The notes beneath the pieces are model-generated. The model saw nothing but the letters and a program-made list of their open reading frames with translations. It ran no database searches and was not told the origin of the DNA. Position numbers and translations under genes: made by a program. Positions 57,979 through 64,000 of a stretch of 64,000 bases of DNA are shown piece by piece. This stretch comes from Pyropia haitanensis (Eukaryota; Rhodophyta; Bangiophyceae; Bangiales; Bangiaceae), in assembly GCA_008729055.1 (NCBI GenBank), contig SDUX01000006.1, positions 1,931,501 to 1,995,500 on the forward strand, given 5' to 3'. Numbering within the stretch: position 1 is the stretch's first letter; every line of letters begins with the position of its first letter.

Positions 57979-60108
57979 CTACGCCTTGCGCTTCTTCCGC
58001 GCCGCGGGCGGCGGCGGGTCGGCGGGCCCGGCCGGCCGCCGCGGCGTGGCGCGGACGCCCATGTCGCCCAGGGTGGCCTGGTCCGCCGCCCGCCCGCGCG
58101 GCGTGGCGGCGGCGGCGGTGGTGGCGGCGGCGGCGGCGGCGGTGCCCCCCCCGCCTCCGCCCTTGGAGCCCGCCGGCCGCCGACCAGGGCGGCCGCGCGG
58201 CTTGGCCGGCGCCGGCGCAGCCGCCGGCGGCGGCGCCCCCCCCGTGGCGGCGGTCCGTCGCGGGCGCTTGCCCGCGATGCCCGCCCCCCCCACGGCCAGC
58301 TTGGCTTGCCCCCCCGCCACTCCCCCCCCGGCGGGGGCGTCGCCGTCGGCCATGCCCGGCGGCATGCCGCCCACCCGCTGGGCCAGCGCGTCCACCCCCG
58401 CCACGTACGCGTCGATGCGGAACTTGCGGCGGAGGCCCGCGGCGTTCATGTAGCGGACCTTGCCAAACACCCGCCGCTCCGCCCACCCGTGGTCGTGCTT
58501 GCCGCCGACCGCCCACGCGACGCCCGCGACCGAGTTGGGGTCCGCCCCGTCCAGCGCCCACCGGTTGTTGAGGGCGAGCGCGACGGAAAAGGCCACCGCC
58601 GGGGTGGGGGTCCACTCGAGGATCTTCTTGGCCCAAAACATCCGCATGTAGCCGTGCATCCGGCCGGTGAGCACCAGCTGCCGCTGCGCGGCGTTCCAGT
58701 ACGGGTCCGCCGTCGCGCCCCGCTCCAGCACCGCCCGCTCGTACAGCACCTCCCGCGCGTCGCCCGCGTGGTCGGCGAGGGTGGTGCGCGCCCACGAGGC
58801 GAGCCCCTCGACGGCGTCGTACCGCTCGCAGTACGTGACGAGGTTGACCGCCAGCTCCCGGCGGACGACCAGCTCCTCCACAAACGACGCCACCCCCGAG
58901 CGGAGCGTCGCCGCGCCCGCCCCCGACGCCGCCGCCGCCGCGCCACGGGCGGCGAGCGCACACTCGACGGGCGACAGCAGCCCGTAGCGGAGGTACGGCG
59001 ACAGCCCCGACTGCGCCGAGTCGGCCGGCTCGTTGCGCCGCTCCGCGTACGCGGCCAGGCGGTGGTCGACAAAGTCACGGAGCGCGGCGCGGGCGGCGGC
59101 CTCGCCGGGCGCGGGCGCCGCGCCCGCCGCGACCGCCGCGGCCGCCACGGGCGGCGCGCCCCGGTCAATGCCGTCGAGCGACGCGACCGTCGCGGCCCAG
59201 TCGGCGGGGTCCACCACCCGCACCCGCCCGCCGTCGGGCGTGCGCCACGCGGCCACGTCCACCGCCGCGGCGGCGGGCGGCACGCCGGGCGCTTTCCGTA
59301 CGGGCAGCTCCGGGGGGGGAACCAGCCACGCGTCGAGGGCGCGCATCAGCTTTGGCCGCAGCGTCCGCGCGGCAAACTCCTCGTGGTCGCTCGCGACGGC
59401 GACCGGCACGACGACATTGGCCTCGACGCCCGTCGCCGCCACGCCCACCGCCGCGCCAACGTCCCGCCGCAGCGCCCGCTCCTCCCGCAGGTAGCCCCAG
59501 TCGGTGACCACCGCCGCCGCCTCTGCCGCCGCCGCCGCCGTCACCGCCACCGTCGGGCCGACGGCAACGACCAGCCGGACGCCGCGGGCGGCCAGGCCCG
59601 CCGCCAGCTCCCCGTGGCCGGCGGTCACCCACGCGTGGTGGCGGGCGGCGAGGCCCGCCGCGGCCGCGTCGACGACCGTCAGCGCGAGAAGCGGCGTGCA
59701 GAGGCGGGCGGCGGTTTCGGCCGCCACGCCCAGCGCCGCGTTGGCGTGCACGCGGAGGGAGGTGGTGAGGAGGAGGAGCGTGTAGGCCCCGCCGGGGCGC
59801 TCGGGGGCGGCGTTGAGGGCGTGCCGGCGCTCGGGCTCCAGGCCCGCCACCCGCGGCGCGTCCGGGGTGGGGGGGGCGCCGCCGCCGCCGCCGCCGCCCT
59901 TGTCGTCACCGCCGCCGTCGCCACTGGCACCGGCGCCGCCGCGGCGGCGGGACGACGACTCCATGGCACGGGCCGCGTGGCGGCCGCCCACACCGGGCGG
60001 GTGACCCGCCGCGGCAACGGTGGCGGGGCGGCGGCCAACCACCCGGGGGGCGGCCGCAAAGAGGCGGCCGGCGGGGGCGGCGAGGAAGGCGGCGAGGCGG
60101 CTGGCCAT
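57979..60108 (-). CDS. Class II CPD photolyase-like flavoprotein
   Basis: This is one uninterrupted frame of 709 residues from ATG 60108. MASRLAAFLAAPAGRLFAAA is a likely organelle-targeting sequence, and an internal Met (MESSSRRRG) could give a second form. The class II core is clear: SGLSPYLRYGLLS (~369), FVEELVVRRELAVNLVTYC (~411), ADPYWNAAQRQLVLTGRMHG and YMRMFWAKKILEW (~486), HDHGWAERRVFGKVRYMNAAG (~540, split here as HDHGWAERRVFGK and VRYMNAAG). These bind FAD and the DNA lesion in light-driven repair. Several usually invariant positions differ: the N-terminal RDQRxxDN motif reads SLRVHAN, LDGRDPNGY reads LDGADPNSV and LADN reads LAVN. The C-terminal ~130 residues form a basic Ala/Pro/Gly tail with KPRGRPGRRP (AT-hook-like). 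Repair activity is therefore uncertain. Confidence 0.8.
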   Translation of the reverse strand: MASRLAAFLAAPAGRLFAAAPRVVGRRPATVAAAGHPPGVGGRHAARAMESSSRRRGGAGASGDGGGDDKGGGGGGGAPPTPDAPRVAGLEPERRHALNAAPERPGGAYTLLLLTTSLRVHANAALGVAAETAARLCTPLLALTVVDAAAAGLAARHHAWVTAGHGELAAGLAARGVRLVVAVGPTVAVTAAAAAEAAAVVTDWGYLREERALRRDVGAAVGVAATGVEANVVVPVAVASDHEEFAARTLRPKLMRALDAWLVPPPELPVRKAPGVPPAAAAVDVAAWRTPDGGRVRVVDPADWAATVASLDGIDRGAPPVAAAAVAAGAAPAPGEAAARAALRDFVDHRLAAYAERRNEPADSAQSGLSPYLRYGLLSPVECALAARGAAAAASGAGAATLRSGVASFVEELVVRRELAVNLVTYCERYDAVEGLASWARTTLADHAGDAREVLYERAVLERGATADPYWNAAQRQLVLTGRMHGYMRMFWAKKILEWTPTPAVAFSVALALNNRWALDGADPNSVAGVAWAVGGKHDHGWAERRVFGKVRYMNAAGLRRKFRIDAYVAGVDALAQRVGGMPPGMADGDAPAGGGVAGGQAKLAVGGAGIAGKRPRRTAATGGAPPPAAAPAPAKPRGRPGRRPAGSKGGGGGGTAAAAAATTAAAATPRGRAADQATLGDMGVRATPRRPAGPADPPPPAARKKRKA

Positions 60109-60881
60109 TGACCGCGCCAAGAAGAGCGCAAGAACAGGAACCGGGGACACCCCGGAGCGTGGGTGCGTCCCTGATGACGACGAGTGACGTCCTCACGATG
60201 GCGGGCGGGCTCGATTCCACCACTGGCAGGGCGCCACGAAGGTGGAGGCGGCGGCGGCACGTACACCGCCTAAACACAAGCACACAAGGCCTCAGGTAGC
60301 CAATCAGATCACGCTTTGGTTTGTGTTGGCGCCAGATCTTGGCAGGAACCGTGGTTGCAGCAACGCGTGTGAGAGTGCGAGGGGTACAATTGGAACGCCA
60401 TACAATCTAGTACTTGATTCCTCGAGGAGTCATCGTTGTGCGTCGCAAGGATTTAACGCCGGCAGCTCCGTCCATGTCGCCGCAGAGTGCTCGTCTCGTA
60501 GAAAGTTACTGAGTCTTACAGTGCAGAAACAGGTACGAAATGCGCAATTGACGTCGGAACGCCCGTTCCTACGGGACTCTTTCTGAATTGGAGTGGACCG
60601 AGCTCGCCGACGACACGGCTACCACCCTTGTCCGCGACCAACGTGAAGAGAGCCACACCCTCGCCGCTGCCGCCGTGACGGCCGCCCGCGTTCGCGCGGT
60701 GGACCCACCGCCCCAGCGACCGCGGGGCAGCGCGCGGGCGGGCGGCGGGTCGCTGTGGCGGCGTCCCCAAAGCAGCCTCCGCTCCGTCGCCGGCGGGCCT
60801 GGTCCTGCCTCGCGGACCGTTCCCCGGGCGCGGCCGCCCGCCGTCGTCGTCCCCCCCCCCCCCCCCCCCCCTCCCCCCCAA
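60109..60881. promoter_or_regulatory. Divergent promoter region, photolyase-like and CBU_0592 genes
   Basis: The AT-richer island 60290-60590 contains a textbook AGCCAATCAG box (CCAAT at 60300) and ATTGG near 60389 and 60586. The right end is a C-rich leader before the plus-strand ATG. No gene is seen. Confidence 0.55.
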
Positions 60882-61262
60882 ATGAACCAGGCGGTGGAGG
60901 CGGCGCTGCAGGCGGCGGGCATTGCCGGCGTGGTGCTGCTGCTCGGCGCGTACGCGGCGCTGCAGCTGGGCCACGTTGGCGTCGGCAGCCTCCGCTACCA
61001 CGCGGCCAACGCGGCGGGGTCGGCGCTGATCCTCGCGTCCCTGGCCGCCGCGTTCAACCTGCCGAGCGCGGTGATTGAGGGCGCCTGGCTGGCGCTGTCG
61101 CTGTGGGGGGGGGGGTGCCTGTGGGTCGCCCGCCGCAAGGCGGCGGCGGCAGCGGCGGCGGCGGCGGCCGCGGCGGCGGCCGCGGCGGCGGCGGCCACCG
61201 CCGCTGCGGACGGCGGTGGCGGCGGCGACGGCAGCGGCGGCAGCGACGGTGACGGTGGCGGC

Positions 61263-61304
<42 letters not shown>

Positions 61305-61526
61305 TATGGCAGCGCCGCCGTCGGTGGCGGTGTGGCCAGTGGCAACGGCGGGCCGCCGCGGGCGGCGGCGGCGGCCGCCGCGCGCGCCGCGTCCGCCGCG
61401 TGCCATGGCCCGACGCTGCGCACGGGCGGCGGCGCCGACGGGCCGGGGCGGCCCGCCGCGGCGGCCGCCACCGCCCCCACCGCCGGCGTGCACGTCGGGG
61501 TGGGCGGCGTGGCGGCCACCGTCTGA
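60882..61526 (+). CDS. CBU_0592-like small membrane protein with Gly/Ala-rich tail
   Basis: ATG 60882 opens MNQAVEAALQAAGIAGVVLL, a first membrane span. GSLRYHAANAAGSALILASL (second span), AAAFNLPSAVIEGAWLALS and LWGGGCLWVARRK (third span) follow. This pattern of three spans with RYHxxN and FNxPSxxIExxW matches the CBU_0592-like domain of bacteria and algae, whose function is unknown. The remaining ~130 residues are Ala and Gly runs encoded by GCG/GGC repeats. Whether this tail is fully translated is unclear; no homopolymer break is needed to reach the TGA at 61526. Confidence 0.65.
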
Positions 61527-61618
61527 CGGCCAGCCGCCGCGGCGGGGGGTACGGCGGGCGCGGCGGCACGGCCGTTCAGCGGCGGCACGGCGGCAGCCGC
61601 GTGCGCCGTGGCGGTGGC

Positions 61619-61677
<59 letters not shown>

Positions 61678-62635
61678 GTGCGCTGCTGGCCGCTCGGCCA
61701 GCGCGTGCCGCCGCCCTCCTACCCCACCCGCCCGCGGTTGCTCCTTGGCCACCCCGAGCGGCCGCCGCTGCGGCGGACGCTCGGGCGCGTCGCCGCCGCC
61801 GCTGCCGCCGCCGCGCATCCCCGCCAACGCCCCCCCCGCACGCCGCCGCCAGCGCCGCGACGCGTGCCGCGCGGCGACACGGGCGCGGCGGCGCCTGGTC
61901 CCGTGTCGCCGGGGCGGACGGCCGCGGCGGAGGGGGGGGGGGGGGGGGGGGGTGCGCCGCCACGCCACGGCCGGCGCGGTGCTCCTCCCCCTTCCCCACA
62001 CGCGCGGCAGCGCCGGGTTGAGGGGGGGGGAGGGGCGGGTTGCCCCCCGCCGCCGCCGCCGCCGCCACCGCCGCCATGCACGGCGCGGCGTGGCGCGGCG
62101 CTCCCGCGCCGTGCCACACCTTCCGCCGCGGCGGACCGGGCGCGTCACGGGCGGCCGTCGCTCATCCCGACCCCCCCCCCCCCCCCCCCCCCCACCGCCT
62201 CCCCCCCCCCCGCCGGCGGTGCGCCCGCCCCGCTCCCCTCCAACAGCCGCGGCCGCGTCGGCGCGGCGGCCCGCAGCCGCCGCACCGCCGCCGCGCCGCG
62301 GCGTGCCGCGCCGCCCTCTTCCGCTGCGCGCGGGCAGGGGCGCGTGCCGCCGGCGGGGGGGGGGGGGGGGGGGGTTAGGCGCCGGCCGGCCGCCGCGGTG
62401 TGGGCGGCGACGCGCGGCGGCGGCGGCCGTGCTCGGGCCGCCCGCCGTGGCGGCGGCGGCGGGCCCGCGGCGGCGGCGCCGCCGCCGCGGCGCCGCCGCT
62501 GGCTGTCGGCGGCGCGGCTTACGCCGAGGGCGGCGGCCGTGCGGGACGGTGGTGGGATATCGGGCGCTCCATTTGGTTTGGGTCCGCCTCTGGCCGCACC
62601 GCCGCGCACAACCAAAACCGACGAGGCGGCGGCGC
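61527..62635. other. Convergent intergenic region
   Basis: GC-rich DNA with GGC repeats (61610-61680), G runs (61931-61952, 62356-62374) and C runs (62170-62210). Frames on both strands are Arg/Pro/Ala-rich and lack family features. The segment 62550-62660 is less repetitive, but I see no gene. Confidence 0.5.
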
Positions 62636-64000
62636 TCAGCCCGTCCCACACCCGAGGGTGCTAAGGTCTGGCGGTGGCGGCGCCCCCCCCCCTCCCCCCC
62701 CCCCCCAGCGCACGTGCATCCCCCCCCCCCCCCCCTCACCCCCCCCGCCCCCCCCACCCCCCCCAGCACCCCCCCCCGCTCCGCCACCACCCGCCGCACC
62801 AGCCGCCCCACCTCCTCCCGCGGGGCGGCGCGGCGCAAAAACGGGTGCGCCCGCAGCGCCGCCGCGCGCGCGCGGCGGGCCGGGTCCGCGACGAGCGCGG
62901 CGGCGAGGAAGGCGGTAAACGCGGGCGACCACGCGGACGGCCGGCGGAGCCGCGGCGGCGGCCGCGTGCTGATCAGGTACATGGCGCGGAGGGGCGGCTC
63001 GGCCAGGTGGGGGGGGGCGTACTCGGCCAGCTCCAGCGCGAGGATGCCGAGTGACCAGATGTCGGCGCGGGCGTCGTAGCCGCCGCCGCGGATGAGTTCG
63101 GGTGCCATCCCTGGGGGGGGGGAGGGGGGGGAGGGGGGGGAGGGTGGTGTGGAGAGCGGGGGGGGGGGACGGACCAGAGGCGGCAGATACCAAACGATAA
63201 AAACATCGAGAGGAACGGGTGTGGGGACGGAGAGAGCAGAGGGGGAGGAGGAGCGGCAGTCAGTCACAGCGGCGGCCGGCGGGTCCGCGACACCAGCGCG
63301 TCGGTCGGCGGTGGTCAGTCGGGTGGTCTCCCGCGGGGTGTCTCCCGCGGCGTGCGGGTGTCCCCCCCCCCCCACCCCCCCGCCCACCACCCCCACCACC
63401 CCACCATCAGCGCCACCCACCGGCATCCCACCCACCACACACCCCCCCCCCCCCACCCCACCCCACCCCACCCCACCCCACCCCACCCCACCCCACCACT
63501 GCCACCGCCAACCCCTTCCCGCCCCCCCCCCCCCCTAAAAAAAAAAAAAAAAAAAGAGACCCTCCCAACGTACAGTACGGGGTGCCAACGGTACTCGTGC
63601 GCCTCCCCCCCCCCCCACCTCCGCCACAAACCCAAAGTCCGCGAGCGCGACGCGCCCCCCCCCCCCAGCAGCACATTGTCGCTCTTCACATCCCGGTGCA
63701 TGCGCCCCCCCCCGTGCATGTACGCGAGCCCCTCGAGCACCTCCCGCAGCACGTACGCAATGATCCGCTCGGGCAGCGCCGCGCCCGCCGCGGCGGCGGC
63801 GGCAATCAGCCCCGTCACGGCGCCGCCGTCCATCCACTCGGTGGCGAGCCACCACTCGCCCCGCCAGACGTACGTTTCCCACGCTTTGAGCAGACACGGG
63901 TGGCGGGTGGTGGCGGCCATGGCCACCTCCGCCGCCACCGCCGCCGCGGCCGCCGCGTCCGCGGGCGTCACCCGCTTCACCGCCACCGTCCGCCCGCCGT
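62636..64000 (-). CDS. STE20/PAK-type protein kinase, 3' part (two exons visible)
   Basis: The gene enters from the right edge, so the N-terminal part is missing. Exon A (64000-63574) has the beta-3 Lys motif TVAVKRV, the hinge WWLATEWMDGGAV, the catalytic loop HRDVKSDNVLL and, in other frames after C runs 63655-63666 and 63605-63616, ALADFGFVAEV (DFG) and STVGTPY. After the intron, exon B (from 63110) gives the W of GTPYWMAPELI, then DIWSLGILALELAEYAPPHL, PPLRAMYLISTRPPP and AAALRAHPFLRR. PPLRA-YLI and the activation-segment sequence are typical of STE20/PAK kinases acting in MAPK, polarity or stress signalling. The sequence after AEERGG-like Gly-rich DNA cannot be followed through C runs at 62690-62775; the stop at 62636 is one of several possible. 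Confidence 0.8.
63111..63573 (-). other. Intron of the kinase gene
   Basis: On the minus strand the donor is TACT|GTACGT at 63573 and the acceptor CCCCAG ends at 63111 (463 bases, phase 1). Splicing builds GTPYW-MAPE. It contains a T19 tract (A19 on the plus strand at 63537-63555) and a (CCCCA)n repeat. Confidence 0.88.
63452..63497. repeat. (CCCCA)n pentanucleotide repeat
   Basis: About nine consecutive CCCCA units lie in the kinase intron. In the transcript they read as GGGGU repeats, which could fold as G-quadruplexes. Confidence 0.9.

Noticed and set aside
63360..63500. Telomere-like C/A repeat
   Set aside because: (CCCCA)n lies inside a well-defined kinase intron, is short, and is followed by more coding sequence, so it is not a chromosome end.

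Overview
The window looks like nuclear DNA of a very GC-rich, gene-dense photosynthetic eukaryote. The best guess is a bangiophyte red alga of the Porphyra/Pyropia type. Four things point that way: strong C/G third-position bias, coding sequence full of Gly/Ala/Pro/Arg triplet runs, very few introns (single short introns in 4 of 20 genes), and a gene set mixing nuclear-encoded plastid proteins (SecE, VIPP1, FAD4-type desaturase) with mitochondrial assembly proteins (PET100, Tim22, mS37-like). The species assignment is inference; no rRNA or organelle marker is present. Many reading frames break at C or G homopolymers of about 7-17 bases. In each case the protein family or sense composition resumes in another frame just beyond the run, so I annotate each such gene as one CDS and state where the breaks fall.

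Layout. 0-10.7 kb: 3' part of an unknown low-complexity gene (+), a CCT-domain regulator (-), plastid SecE (+) sharing a CCAAT-rich divergent promoter with it, an mS37/MRP10-like mitoribosomal protein (-), a UPF0390/DUF2462 protein (+) and a plastid FAD4-type desaturase (-). 12.4-15.8 kb: a 1118-residue secreted/plasma-membrane redox protein with two DM13, two DOMON, one cupredoxin-like and one cytochrome b561 domain. 15.8-20.1 kb: no recognisable gene. 20.1-33 kb: a huge Gly-rich protein (+), a PNPOx-FNR fusion oxidoreductase (-), and a low-complexity protein with an unknown globular block and a degenerate bZIP basic region (+). 33.8-42.1 kb: VIPP1 (-), a DNase I-like endonuclease/phosphatase (+), an unknown type II membrane protein (-), and a secreted GH45 endoglucanase (+). 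42.5-47 kb: PET100 (+, one intron) and a transcription factor with three tandem homeodomains (-, one intron inside homeodomain 2). 47-51.5 kb: mostly non-coding, with one weak candidate small gene. 51.5-64 kb: a zinc-knuckle/DnaJ-type zinc protein (+), Tim22 (-), a P5-like protein disulfide isomerase (-, one intron), a class II photolyase-like protein (-), a CBU_0592-like membrane protein (+), and the 3' part of a STE20/PAK-type kinase (-, one intron) running off the right edge.

The genes do not form a pathway. They alternate in divergent and convergent pairs. Divergent gaps are AT-richer and carry CCAAT boxes; convergent gaps are rich in C/G and A/T homopolymers. All four introns I can place start with GTACGT or GTACGC. 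No tRNA, rRNA, CRISPR, viral or intact transposon gene was recognised.
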